Shown: positions 33,555 to 42,221 of the stretch, in pieces | Layout of the letters: every line of letters begins with the position of its first letter | Position numbering within the stretch: the first letter of the stretch is position 1 | Notes under the pieces: model-generated | What the model was told of the DNA's origin: nothing | Database searches by the model: none | What the model saw: the letters and a program-made list of their open reading frames with translations, nothing else | DNA from: Streptomyces sp. NBC_00102 | Lineage (GTDB): Bacteria; Actinomycetota; Actinomycetes; Streptomycetales; Streptomycetaceae | Direction of reading: 5' to 3' | Assembly: GCF_026343115.1 (NCBI RefSeq) | Contig: NZ_JAPEMC010000007.1 | Location: 1-64,000 of the forward strand | DNA: 64,000 bases | Program-made: the position numbers and the translations under genes

Positions 33555-34118
33555 TCAGGTGCCGTGGGCACCGATGCCGGCGACGGCGAGCCGGAAGGCG
33601 CGATCCGCCCGGGTCGCCGGGTCGGTGTAATGCTCGGTGGCCAGGGCGATTCCGACGATCAGTGTGAGCAGATCATCGATGGTGACGTCCGCCCGGACGG
33701 TCCGGTCGTCGATGGCCTTGCGCAGCAGCAGGTCGCCGGCCGCACCGATGACCGGCGCACAGGAGTCCTGGCCGGCCTCGTCCCGGAGGGGCTCGTAGGA
33801 GAGGACGTCCGCCAGACCGCGGGCGGCGAGCGAGTAGGCGAGCAGTTCGCGCAGCCATTCCACCAGCGCTCCGCGGCTGTCGTCCTGGCCGCGGAGCGCG
33901 TGAGCGCGATCGCTCAGGTCATGGACGCGCTGTTTGAAAACGGCTTCGAGGAGGGCCTTACGGGTGGGGAAATGACGCCGCACGGTGGCCGATCCGACCC
34001 CTGCGATGCGGGCGATCCGCTCCAGAGACGCCTGGGCCCCCTGGGCCGCCACCTCGGCCTCGGCCACGGCGAGGATGTGCGTGTAGTTGCGGCGGGCATC
34101 CGAGCGCTGGCCGGTCAT
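33555..34118 (-). CDS. TetR family repressor
   Basis: A 187-residue TetR protein. The helix-turn-helix is at about residues 28-50 (SLERIARIAGVGSATVRRHF, then PTRKALLEAVF), followed by a helical ligand domain with SDRAHALRG and LTLIVGIALATEHY. The ATG at 34118 is used because upstream in-frame codons run through two operator palindromes. It is divergent from an NmrA-type gene, and both promoters share the duplicated palindrome, the classical arrangement for a self-regulating repressor of its neighbour. Confidence 0.9.
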   Translation of the reverse strand: MTGQRSDARRNYTHILAVAEAEVAAQGAQASLERIARIAGVGSATVRRHFPTRKALLEAVFKQRVHDLSDRAHALRGQDDSRGALVEWLRELLAYSLAARGLADVLSYEPLRDEAGQDSCAPVIGAAGDLLLRKAIDDRTVRADVTIDDLLTLIVGIALATEHYTDPATRADRAFRLAVAGIGAHGT

Positions 34119-34138
34119 GGTCTCCCCAACATTGATAA

Positions 34139-34155
34139 ACGGCGGGCCCCGCCGT
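34139..34155. promoter_or_regulatory. TetR operator, copy 1
   Basis: ACGGCGGGCCCCGCCGT is a perfect 7-bp inverted repeat around a GCC spacer, preceded by AA. It starts 21 bp upstream of the TetR ATG and is repeated exactly 34 bp further on. Confidence 0.8.
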
Positions 34156-34172
34156 ATCGTAGCGGACACGAA

Positions 34173-34189
34173 ACGGCGGGCCCCGCCGT
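34173..34189. promoter_or_regulatory. TetR operator, copy 2
   Basis: A second identical ACGGCGGGCCCCGCCGT, flanked by AA and TT, lies 34 bp after the first and 34 bp before the NmrA start. The pair covers the divergent promoter. The spacing is about three helical turns, compatible with two dimers on one DNA face. Confidence 0.8.
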
Positions 34190-34223
34190 TTCTGGTGTGC
34201 GTGACTCCCGAGGAGATGTACAC

Positions 34224-35147
34224 ATGACCACTGCCGCACCACCGGTTCTCGTCACCGGTGCCACGGGCCGCCAGGGCGGAGCCACCACCCGCGCCCTACT
34301 GGCCCAGGGAACACCGGTACGCGCCCTGGTACGCGACCCGAACACGCCGCGCGCACGGGCCGTCGAAGAACTCGGCGCCGACCTCCTCGTCGGCGATCTC
34401 ACCGAACCCGCGACCCTTGAGGCGGCCGTGGACGGCGTGCGGGCCGTGTTCTCCGTCCAGATGCCCGCGTACACCGAGCAGGGGTTCGACTTCGCCGGCG
34501 AAGTCAGCCAGGCGGACAACCTCATGACGACGGCGCGGACCGCCGGTGTGCAGCAGTTCGTCCAGTCCACCACCAGCGGCGTGGGACAGCACGTCGAGGC
34601 CCCGGGCTGGGCCGAAGGACGGTGGACGGTGATGGAAGCCCCGCTCGGCACGAAAGCAACGATCCAGGACCGGCTGCGCGAACTCGACTTTCCCCACTGG
34701 ACGTTGCTCAAGCCGTCGTTCTTCATGGAGAACTTCGAGCCGTCCATGCGGTTCTACTTCCCCCGCGGCGTCGAAGGAGGTCTGGTCACCGTCGTCAAAC
34801 CGGGCACGCACCTGGCACTCGTGGCGGCCGAAGACGTGGGCCGCGCCGCCGCGGCCGCCATCTCCGCCCCTGCCGCGTTCCACCGCATGGAACTGGAACT
34901 CGCCAGCGATTACCTGACCATGACCGAAATCGCCGAGATCCTCTCCCGCGCCACGGGCGTCCCGCTGACAGCCCCGGACATGACCGAAGAACAGGCCCGC
35001 GCCGCCGGAATGGGAGACATGGGCGCCACGCACGCGTTCATGGAGGCCGTCGGCCACCCCGCCCGGCCACAGTTCGCCCGTGCGCTGGGCATCGACGTGA
35101 CCAGCTTCGAAGAGTGGGCACACCAACACCTGCGGAACACCGCCTGA
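34224..35147 (+). CDS. NmrA family NAD(P)-binding protein
   Basis: A 307-residue atypical short-chain dehydrogenase. The Rossmann motif is VTGATGRQGG (about 10-19, GxxGxxG), then LVRDPNTPRARAVEELGADL and a WTLLKPSFFMENF segment typical of NmrA-like proteins. Members act as redox sensors or as oxidoreductases and quinone reductases. GAGGAG lies 7 bases before the ATG. It is divergent from the TetR gene with two shared perfect operators, so its expression is probably induced by the TetR ligand. Confidence 0.85.
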   Translation: MTTAAPPVLVTGATGRQGGATTRALLAQGTPVRALVRDPNTPRARAVEELGADLLVGDLTEPATLEAAVDGVRAVFSVQMPAYTEQGFDFAGEVSQADNLMTTARTAGVQQFVQSTTSGVGQHVEAPGWAEGRWTVMEAPLGTKATIQDRLRELDFPHWTLLKPSFFMENFEPSMRFYFPRGVEGGLVTVVKPGTHLALVAAEDVGRAAAAAISAPAAFHRMELELASDYLTMTEIAEILSRATGVPLTAPDMTEEQARAAGMGDMGATHAFMEAVGHPARPQFARALGIDVTSFEEWAHQHLRNTA

Positions 35148-35496
35148 GCAGCGAGATGTGACGTCGACGAGTAGCCGTGCGCCTGCTCGGCGGCTTCGGG
35201 ACAGGCCTCACGCCGCGTGCTCGACCGGAGCCGGCTCCGCGACCGCGGCCTCGTCCCTCGGATCGCCCGCGGTCTTGGGCTGGTTGACGCGTCGTCGGAT
35301 CGCCTTTCGGCCCGGGCCGAGGGCGTGCCGTCACAGTGCCGTCGTTCGGCCGGAGGCCGGGCCGGGCGGCGTCCGGTGCGTGCGATCGCAAGGCGGAGAT
35401 CCACCCCCGACACTGGATGTATCGGGGGTGACCCCGACAACGCGGCGAGTGTGCGTGCCAGGCGTCGCCCGGCAGAGAACAGTTTGACGGCACACC
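35148..35496. other. gap between NmrA gene and the IS701-type element
   Basis: No gene supported. A CACCCCCGA / TCGGGGGTG hairpin at 35404-35432 with an 11-base loop could act as a weak terminator. The rest is featureless GC-rich sequence up to the CTAG repeat that marks the insertion. Confidence 0.5.
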
Positions 35497-35524
35497 CTAG
35501 TACTCCAGCTGTAGATCGTGATCT

Positions 35525-36104
35525 TCAAGTCTGATTCGCGGCTTGTCGGTGGTAGTGGCTGGCCTGGGCTCGGGCCTGGTGACAGCGTCGCCAGGCGGAC
35601 CAGCGGAGCCGGTGGACCGCGTCGCGCATCGGCCGGACGAATGCTGTGAGCAGTCGCTGGATCTCGTTGCAGGTGAGCGGGATCAGCTCGTCCGGGGCGG
35701 GATGGCAGGCGTGTTCATCGGCGCGGACGACGGCGAGGGAGGCGTGAGCGAGCATGGCCAGGGTGACCCAGCGGGACCATGAGGTGAAGCGTCTCCTCGT
35801 CGCCCAGATGCTCCAGCACATACTCACGCACGTCGTCACGCACACGGTCGGCATCCCACTTCGCCCGCGCGAGCAGGTGCTGCATGCCGTCCGGACTTGC
35901 CTCCCCGGCCCACTCGGCGATCGACCAGCAATTCTTGCGCGGCAGGCCCGACAGCAGCCCCAGCACCAAGTCCTTCACCCGGCGCCGGGGTTCGACCCGT
36001 GTGAACCGGCCTGCGATCCGGGCCATCAGGCCCTCGAACGCCTCCTGCCAGCGGGCAGGGTCCACGCTGTGACCTGCGGCCACCGCACGATCGTTTGCCC
36101 TCAC
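35525..36104 (-). pseudogene. IS701 family transposase, internally deleted
   Basis: The N-terminal part (GRFTRVEPRRRVKDLVLGLL, GLPRKNCWSIAEWAGEASPD, MQHLLARAKWDADRVRDDVR, VLEHLGDEE) and the C-terminal part (RFTSWSRWVTLAMLAHASLA, ELIPLTCNEIQRLL, ending RQAANQT) are clear IS701-family sequence but in different frames, joined near 35790. About 200 residues including the DDE catalytic core are missing compared with the roughly 400-residue family, so no active transposase can be made. Confidence 0.8.
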
Positions 36105-36165
36105 ACACCGATGATCAGCGGTGGCCGCAGCCTTCCCGCAGCCAGACCACCAGCAAGATCACGGT

Positions 36166-36666
36166 CTACCGCTTCGGTACCAAGTCACGCTGATACCAGG
36201 GACCTGAGCTACCACCGAGGTCGGCCGGGTCCGCCGGGCTGACCAGGACAAACCCAGCCTTGATCAGCACCCTCTGGGACGCGACATTCTCGCGGGAGGT
36301 GCCCGCCCGCAGGGCGCGCAGCCCATGCCTCGCCACCGCCAGCCGGCACAGCTCCCGGACGGTCGCGGTCGCCATGCCACGGCCGGCGATGTGCTGCGCG
36401 ACCCGGTAACCGAGCTCAGCAGTGCCGTTCTCGAGGTCGTACAGGTTGAACCGGCCCAGAACCGAGCCGTCGTCGGCAACGAGTAGGTAGAAGGCGCAAA
36501 TGCCGGCCTCCTGCTCGGCCAGCAGGGCGCTGTACCGGTCCGTGAACTTGTCGAAGAAGTCGTCGCCGCGGTCGGGGACCGAGGCAGCGAAGTAGGCGCG
36601 GTTCGCCAGCTCGAAGGCCAGGACTGCCGGGGCATGGCCAGCATGCAGCCGCTTCAGATTGGGCAC
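36166..36666 (-). CDS. GNAT family N-acetyltransferase inside the IS element
   Basis: A 166-residue GNAT enzyme with the acetyl-CoA site at YRVAQHIAGRGMATATVREL (Q/RxxGxG/A type) and a late SRENVASQRVLIKAGFV, the RimJ/RimL-like end of the fold. It would transfer an acetyl group to an amine of a protein, antibiotic or metabolite. It lies between the transposase start and the right terminal repeat, in the same direction as the transposase, and so behaves as a passenger gene. All conserved motifs are intact, in contrast to the transposase. Confidence 0.8.
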   Translation of the reverse strand: MPNLKRLHAGHAPAVLAFELANRAYFAASVPDRGDDFFDKFTDRYSALLAEQEAGICAFYLLVADDGSVLGRFNLYDLENGTAELGYRVAQHIAGRGMATATVRELCRLAVARHGLRALRAGTSRENVASQRVLIKAGFVLVSPADPADLGGSSGPWYQRDLVPKR

Positions 36667-36816
36667 CGCCCGACCCTAACCGGTTGGTGGGCTCAGATCC
36701 TTTGAGTTTCCGCCAGCGGCAGACAATCCCCAGACCAGGACACATGACGATCTACGACTGGAGTACTAGGGTCCACCCCCAGGGTCCCCGGGGCCCCGGG
36801 GTGGTCTTCTGGGGGC

Positions 36817-39816
36817 ATGACTGGACGCTCCCGGGCCGCGGCCCGCACCCGCCAGGTTCCGCTCACCGGCCGGCACGAGGAACTGCGGGTACTGTCCGAC
36901 CTGGTCGCGGGCGTGCGTGACGGCATGAGCGCGGCGCTCGTCGTAGTCGGCGAGGCCGGTATCGGCAAGACCACGCTGCTGGACCGTCTCGCCGAGACCT
37001 CGGACGACCTGCGGGTCGTACGTATCGCGGGGGCGGAGTCCGAGGCGCTGCTCGGATTCGCGGGCCTCCACCGCCTCCTGCGGCCCTTCCTGAACGGTCT
37101 GGAGTCACTGCCGGCCCCTCAGCACGAGGCGCTGGCTGCCGCGTTCGGACTGCTGGCCGCGCCTCGGGCCGATCGCTACCTGGTGGGCATGGCGGCCCTG
37201 ACGCTGCTCGCCGACGCCGCCTCGGCACAGCCTCTGCTGTGCCTGGTCGACGACGTGCAGTGGCTGGACCGCGAGTCCTGCGACGCGCTGGCGTTCGTGG
37301 CCCGGCGGCTGGGCGCGGAGGCTCTGGGCCTGGTGGTCGCGGGCCGCGGGGAACCGGGCGGACAGGGCGCGTTCGACGGGCTGGAGACTCTGGCGGTCGG
37401 CGGGCTTGCCGGAGCCCAGGCGCACGAGCTGCTCGGACACAGTGTGCGGGGGCGGGTGGACGCGGCGGTGGCCGCGCGCATCGTGGCCGACTCCGGCGGC
37501 AACCCCCTGGCGCTGATGGAGAGCGCGCAGGCGCTGAGCCCCGCTCACCTGGCCGGGACGGCCCCGCTGCTCGAACCACTGCCTGTGGGAGCCCGGTTGG
37601 AGAACCACTTCGGGCGTCTGGTGCAGGGCTTGCCCGCGGAGACCCGGACCTTCCTGGTACTGCTTTCGGCCGCGCCGCCCGAGGACGCGCTGCTGCTGTG
37701 GCGGGCTGCGGCGGAACTGGGCGTCTTCGCACAGGCCGCGGACGCGGCCGTGTCCGCGGGCGTGCTCACCGGCGGGGGGCTGCTGGAGTTCCGGCACCCG
37801 CTGATCCGCTCGGCCGTCTACCGCAGCGCCCCGGCCGGTGAGCGCAGGCGCGTCCACGCCGCGCTCGCCGCTGTCAGCGATCCGCTGCGCGACCCCGAGC
37901 GGCGGGCCTGGCACCGTGCCGAGGCGACCGTCGGGCTCGACGACGAGGTGGCCGACGAACTGGTCGCGGCGGCGGAACTGGCACGCCGGCGCGGCGGCTA
38001 CGCCGAACGGGCCGCCCTTCTGGCCCGGGCGGCACAGCTCTCCCGGGCCGACCGGGCGGTACGGCTCGTCGAGGCCGCCCGAGCCCATCTCGTGCTGGGT
38101 GATCCTGCCACCGCCCAGTCCCTCCTCGCGCAGGCTCAGCCGCTGCTGGCCGGCGGCGACTCCGTCCTGCGGGCCCGCGCTCTGCACACCCGGGCCACCA
38201 CCGACATCTATTTCGGGCGGCTCGCGGGCCTGGGATCGCCGCTGCTGGCCGCCGCCGGTGTGGTCGCGGACACGGACCGCGCTCTGGCCCGGTCCATCCT
38301 GGTGGAAGGGCTGCTGGCCGTGCTCTGCGGTGAACACGACGCGACGGCCCGGGAGGAACTCGGCGTGACGATCCTGACTTCGCCCGCCCTGAGCCCCCTG
38401 GCCGCGAGCCCGCCGGCACTGACCGTCCCGGCCGGACCCACGCAGGTCGGTTCCGTACCCGCCGGTTCCCTGCCCGCCGGTTCCGTACCCGTCGGTTCCG
38501 TGCCCGCCGGTTCCGTACCCGCCGGCCCCGCGCCCGTCGGGTCTGACACGGTCGTGGTCCCGGCCCCGGCGGCCCTGTCGGCGCCGATACCCGGGCCGTC
38601 CGCCCTCCCCAGCAGCGCCGACCTCCTCCTCGAAGGCTTCGCCCTGCGGATGCGCGGCGGCTACCGGGCCGCTCTGCCTCTCCTCCAGGCCGCGCTCGCC
38701 GCCCTGGAACGGGATACCGACGTGGTCGGGCACGGCCTGCGCGCGGCGACCCTGGCCCTCTACGCCGCCGAGGAGGTCTGGGACGAGACCGGTGGCGCGG
38801 AGGCCGCCCGGCTCGTGGAGGCGCACGAGCGCTCCATCGGCACGCTGGGAGCACTGCGCTCCACCCTGGTGGTCCGGTCGACCTGGGAGATCCGGGCCGG
38901 CCGGTTCGCCTCCGCCACCGCGTGCCTGGACGAGGCCCAGGACCTCGCCGCCGTCATCGGCCAGCCCTCCCCCGGCCTGGCCTTCCGGGTGGAGCTCCTG
39001 GCCTGGAGCGGCCAGGAATCGGCCACCCGGACGGCCGCGGACCTCCTCGTGCGCGACCTGGCCAGCCGGCACGCGAACGGCGGTCTGGCCGACTGGGCGA
39101 GGAACAGCCTGACCGTCCTCGAACTCAGCCTGGGGAACTACGTCCGGGCCGCCGCCCACGCGCGCGTCACCTTCGACGCAGACAACCCCGGAGGAGCCCC
39201 CCGCGCCCTGCCCGATCTCGTCGAAGCCTCCACCCGCTGCGGCGACCCGCTCACGGCCCGACAGGCTCTCACCCGCCTCGAGGGGCGCGCGCTGCCGGCC
39301 GGAACGCCCTGGGCCCTGGGACTCCTGGAACGTTGCCGGGCCCTCGTCTCGGCCGACGACGACCGGGCCGCATCCCACTTCGGGCGCTCCCTGGTCCTCC
39401 TCGGCCGCACCCAGGTGCGCACCGACCTGGCCCGCACCCACCTCCTCTACGGTGAATGGCTCCGCAGGCGCCGACGCCGCACCGAGGCACGGACCCAACT
39501 GGGCCACGCATACCGGATGTTCACCGACATGGGGGCGGCCGCCTTCGCCGAGCGGGCCCGGACCGAGCTCCTCGCCACGGGCGCGCACCCCCGCAAACGC
39601 TCCGGCCGCTCCCCGCACGACCTCACCGAGCACGACCTCACTCCGCAGGAACGGCGCATCGCCACCCTCGCCGCTCACGGAACCACCAACAACGAGATCG
39701 CGACCCGGCTCTTCATCACGCAGTCGACCGTCGAGTACCACCTCAACAAGATCTTCCGGAAACTCGACATCACCTCCCGGCGGCAGCTCACATCCCTTCT
39801 GGACAGCGAGAACTGA
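36817..39816 (+). CDS. LAL-type LuxR family regulator with repeat insert
   Basis: A 999-residue LAL regulator with Walker A GEAGIGKT (45-52), Walker B LLCLVDDVQWLD (about 139-150) and a C-terminal LuxR helix-turn-helix (LTPQERRIATLAAHGTTNNE, TQSTVEYHLNKIFRKLDI). Between residues about 540 and 590 it carries a low-complexity insert of six near-identical five-residue units of the form VGSVP/AGSVP, encoded by a 15-bp DNA repeat. The IS701-type element ends 51 bp upstream of the ATG and has probably replaced its original promoter. Targets are unknown; the plus-strand hydrolase/SDR genes downstream are candidates. Confidence 0.9.
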   Translation: MTGRSRAAARTRQVPLTGRHEELRVLSDLVAGVRDGMSAALVVVGEAGIGKTTLLDRLAETSDDLRVVRIAGAESEALLGFAGLHRLLRPFLNGLESLPAPQHEALAAAFGLLAAPRADRYLVGMAALTLLADAASAQPLLCLVDDVQWLDRESCDALAFVARRLGAEALGLVVAGRGEPGGQGAFDGLETLAVGGLAGAQAHELLGHSVRGRVDAAVAARIVADSGGNPLALMESAQALSPAHLAGTAPLLEPLPVGARLENHFGRLVQGLPAETRTFLVLLSAAPPEDALLLWRAAAELGVFAQAADAAVSAGVLTGGGLLEFRHPLIRSAVYRSAPAGERRRVHAALAAVSDPLRDPERRAWHRAEATVGLDDEVADELVAAAELARRRGGYAERAALLARAAQLSRADRAVRLVEAARAHLVLGDPATAQSLLAQAQPLLAGGDSVLRARALHTRATTDIYFGRLAGLGSPLLAAAGVVADTDRALARSILVEGLLAVLCGEHDATAREELGVTILTSPALSPLAASPPALTVPAGPTQVGSVPAGSLPAGSVPVGSVPAGSVPAGPAPVGSDTVVVPAPAALSAPIPGPSALPSSADLLLEGFALRMRGGYRAALPLLQAALAALERDTDVVGHGLRAATLALYAAEEVWDETGGAEAARLVEAHERSIGTLGALRSTLVVRSTWEIRAGRFASATACLDEAQDLAAVIGQPSPGLAFRVELLAWSGQESATRTAADLLVRDLASRHANGGLADWARNSLTVLELSLGNYVRAAAHARVTFDADNPGGAPRALPDLVEASTRCGDPLTARQALTRLEGRALPAGTPWALGLLERCRALVSADDDRAASHFGRSLVLLGRTQVRTDLARTHLLYGEWLRRRRRRTEARTQLGHAYRMFTDMGAAAFAERARTELLATGAHPRKRSGRSPHDLTEHDLTPQERRIATLAAHGTTNNEIATRLFITQSTVEYHLNKIFRKLDITSRRQLTSLLDSEN
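38446..38535 (+). repeat. 15-bp tandem repeat inside the LAL gene
   Basis: Six near-identical units of the form G(C/T)CGGTTCCGTACCC in phase with the reading frame, so that unit gain or loss changes only linker length. The encoded Ala/Val/Gly/Ser/Pro linker is probably unstructured. Confidence 0.9.
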
Positions 39817-39980
39817 GCCTGCCGTCCGACACGGCGGTCGGCACCCCAGTCCGCCCGGGGGACGGGCGCGCACCGGGACTGGGGGTTCTCCCGGATACGA
39901 ACCAGGAAGCGCGGGTGATGTCCTGCGGTCGCCGCATCCGCCGCCGACGACTCCGCCGGCCCTCTGGAAGGCCCTGACCC

Positions 39981-41078
39981 ATGACACCGGAATCCCGCCC
40001 CGCCACGAACGCGAACCGTCGCACGTTCCTCAGGGCCGCGACGGCCGCGCTGGCGGTCCCCACCGCGGCCGTCCTCGTCGGCGAGGCACTGCCGGGCACG
40101 GCACACGCCGCCACCGTCACCACTTCGACGGATCTCCCCGACTTCGCCCCGGTCCCCACGGCCGCAACCGGTCCCGAGGTCAACGAGCAGGGCTACTTCG
40201 TGGGCCGCATCAAGGGCAACCTGTACTGGGTGACCGACGGTTACTACCAGGCGATGTTCCTGAGCACCCGCGAAGGAGTGGTGCTCGTCGACGCGCCGCC
40301 GACGATCGGGAACAACCTGCTGCGCGCCGTCGCCGATGTCACCCGCGCCAACGGCCGGCCGTCGAAGGTCACGCACCTCGTCTACACCCACTCCCACGCC
40401 GACCACATCGGCTCCGCCCACCTCTTCGGCAAGAACGCCGTGCGCATCGCGCACAGCGAGACGCTCCGGCTGCTCCGGCTGGATGCCGACCCCAGCCGGC
40501 CTCTCCCGAACGTGACCTTCGACGACCGCTTCGACCTGCGCGTCGGCGGGGAACGTCTGGAACTCGCCCACCACGGTCCCAACCACTCCCCGGACAACAT
40601 CTTCGTCTGGGCACCCGACCACGCGACGCTGATGGTGGTGGACGTTCTGTATCCCGGCTGGGTGCCGTTCAAGAACCTGGCCGTCTCGCAGGACATCCCC
40701 GCATGGGTGAAGGCCCAGGACACGGCCATGAGTTACCCCTGGACGACCCTGGTCGGCGGGCACCTCGGCCGGCTCGGGGTGCGCGCCGACGGTGACGTGC
40801 AGAAGCAGTACGTCGCCGACCTCACCGACAGCGTGAAGGCCGCGATGTCCCTGGACCCGACGCCGTACTTCCAGAAGTACGGTCCGTCCGGAAACTCCTG
40901 GGCGATCTTCAAGACCTACCTGGACGCCGTCGCTCAGCAGGCAGCCGGTCCGGTGATCGCCAAGTACACCGGCGTCCTCGCCGCGGCCGACGTCTTCACC
41001 CTGGACAACGCCGCCACCATGCTCGAATCTCTGCGGATCGACGCCGGCCTCCTGGGGCCCTTCAGCACACATCCGTAG
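39981..41078 (+). CDS. Tat-exported metallo-beta-lactamase fold hydrolase
   Basis: A 365-residue protein beginning with a twin-arginine signal (NRRTFLRAATAAL, residues about 13-25) and an AHA cleavage site near residue 43, so it is exported folded. The MBL domain shows YTHSHADHIGSAH (HxHxDH) and a later HHGPNHSPDN and DVLYPGW, giving two metal sites. It resembles the exported MBL hydrolases of the glyoxalase II/lactonase group. The ATG is 164 bp after the LAL regulator in the same direction. Substrate unknown. Confidence 0.85.
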   Translation: MTPESRPATNANRRTFLRAATAALAVPTAAVLVGEALPGTAHAATVTTSTDLPDFAPVPTAATGPEVNEQGYFVGRIKGNLYWVTDGYYQAMFLSTREGVVLVDAPPTIGNNLLRAVADVTRANGRPSKVTHLVYTHSHADHIGSAHLFGKNAVRIAHSETLRLLRLDADPSRPLPNVTFDDRFDLRVGGERLELAHHGPNHSPDNIFVWAPDHATLMVVDVLYPGWVPFKNLAVSQDIPAWVKAQDTAMSYPWTTLVGGHLGRLGVRADGDVQKQYVADLTDSVKAAMSLDPTPYFQKYGPSGNSWAIFKTYLDAVAQQAAGPVIAKYTGVLAAADVFTLDNAATMLESLRIDAGLLGPFSTHP

Positions 41079-41209
41079 CCGAACTCCCGGGGGACGGGCG
41101 GCGGATGCACTGGGGTCGTTCCCCGGTACGAACGTCTCCGCCCCCGTGGTGTGCTGGCCCGGCACCGGACGCCTGGCCGCGTCTCCGCGTCTCCGCGTTT
41201 CCGCAAGCC

Positions 41210-41249
41210 GTACAGCCGTACAGCCGCACCGCCGCACCGCCGCACCGCC
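41210..41249. repeat. 8-bp tandem repeat upstream of a hydrolase gene
   Basis: Two GTACAGCC units followed by three GCACCGCC units, ending 42 bp before the next ATG. Probably a replication-slippage tract in the leader. Confidence 0.85.
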
Positions 41250-41291
41250 GCATCGATCACGCCGCCGCACCCACCGAACCGAGAGGTCGTC

Positions 41292-42095
41292 ATGACATCA
41301 CCGGCCCCCGTCCCCGTCGTCTTCATCCACGGCCTGTGGCTGCACGCCACCTCGTGGGCCCCCTGGGTCGACCTGTTCCGGCGTGAGGGCTACGCCCCGG
41401 TCGCACCGGGCTGGCCCGGCGACCCCGGTAGCGTCGAGGAGGCCCGCGCCAACCCCGAGAGCATCGCCGACCACGGCATCGACGAGGTGGTGAACCACTA
41501 CGCGGCGATCATCCGGGAGCTGCCGGCCCCGCCCATCGTGATCGGGCACTCGTTCGGCGGCATGATCGCGCAGAAGCTCCTCGGACAGAACCTGGCGGCC
41601 GCCGCCGTCGCGATCGATGCCGCTCAGATCAAGGGAGTGCTCCCGCTGCCGCTGTCCGCGCTGCGCGCGACACTGCCGGTGTTCAAGAACCCCGGCAACA
41701 AGCACCGCGCGGTCTCCCTCACGGCTGACCAGTTCCGCTTCGCGTTCGGCAACGCCGTGTCCGAGGAGGAGTCGGTGGAGTTGTTCGAGCGATGGGCGAT
41801 CCCCGCCCCGGGCAAGCCCCTGTTCGAGGCCGCCGCCGCCAACTTCAACCCGCACTCGCCGGCCAAGGTCGACACTGCCAACGCCTCGCGCGGACCGCTG
41901 CTGCTGATGACCGGCGGCAAGGACCACACGGTGCCGGAGGCCGTCGTCCGGGCCACCCTCAAGCAGTACCGGCACTCCGACGCGGTCACCGACATCACCG
42001 ACTTCCCCGACCGCGGGCACTCGCTGACGATCGACGGCGGCTGGCGCGAGGTCGCCGACACCGCACTGGAGTGGCTGCGGCGGCACTCCCTCTGA
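41292..42095 (+). CDS. alpha/beta hydrolase
   Basis: A 267-residue cytosolic alpha/beta hydrolase. It has the oxyanion HG motif in VVFIHGLWLHATSW, the nucleophile elbow IGHSFGG (Ser about 91), an acid in MTGGKDHTVP and the terminal His in FPDRGHSLTID. The type is that of small-molecule esterases or lactonases. It starts 13 bases after a weak GAG-rich leader. First of three alpha/beta hydrolases within 4 kb, all on the plus strand. Confidence 0.85.
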   Translation: MTSPAPVPVVFIHGLWLHATSWAPWVDLFRREGYAPVAPGWPGDPGSVEEARANPESIADHGIDEVVNHYAAIIRELPAPPIVIGHSFGGMIAQKLLGQNLAAAAVAIDAAQIKGVLPLPLSALRATLPVFKNPGNKHRAVSLTADQFRFAFGNAVSEEESVELFERWAIPAPGKPLFEAAAANFNPHSPAKVDTANASRGPLLLMTGGKDHTVPEAVVRATLKQYRHSDAVTDITDFPDRGHSLTIDGGWREVADTALEWLRRHSL

Positions 42096-42221
42096 ACGGC
42101 CCTTCCGGTGAACCACAACTCCGTTGCACAGAGATTCCGTTGAACACATATCGGTGGAACGGCGCGTCGCCCTGCGAACCACGCTCCACCGACACCACCC
42201 GCACCGTCGAAAGGCCCTGGC

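Larger units (their letters stand above)
35501..36765. mobile_element. defective IS701-type element carrying a GNAT gene
   Basis: The left end TACTCCAGCTGTAGATCGTGAT (35501-35522) and the right end, read inward as TACTCCAGTCGTAGATCGTCAT (36765-36744), match at 19 of 22 positions. Both are flanked by CTAG (35497-35500 and 36766-36769), a 4-bp YTAR-type target duplication as known for IS701. Inside are an internally deleted transposase gene and an acetyltransferase gene not normally part of such elements. The element cannot move by itself. Its right end lies 51 bp before the start codon of the next LAL regulator. Confidence 0.85.

Noticed and set aside
35148..35496. Open frames in the gap before the IS701-type element
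   Set aside because: No domain, no start signal and no conserved composition.
37105..39987. 960-codon antisense frame opposite the second LAL regulator
   Set aside because: Same reason: Gly/Gln/Arg-rich shadow without domains.
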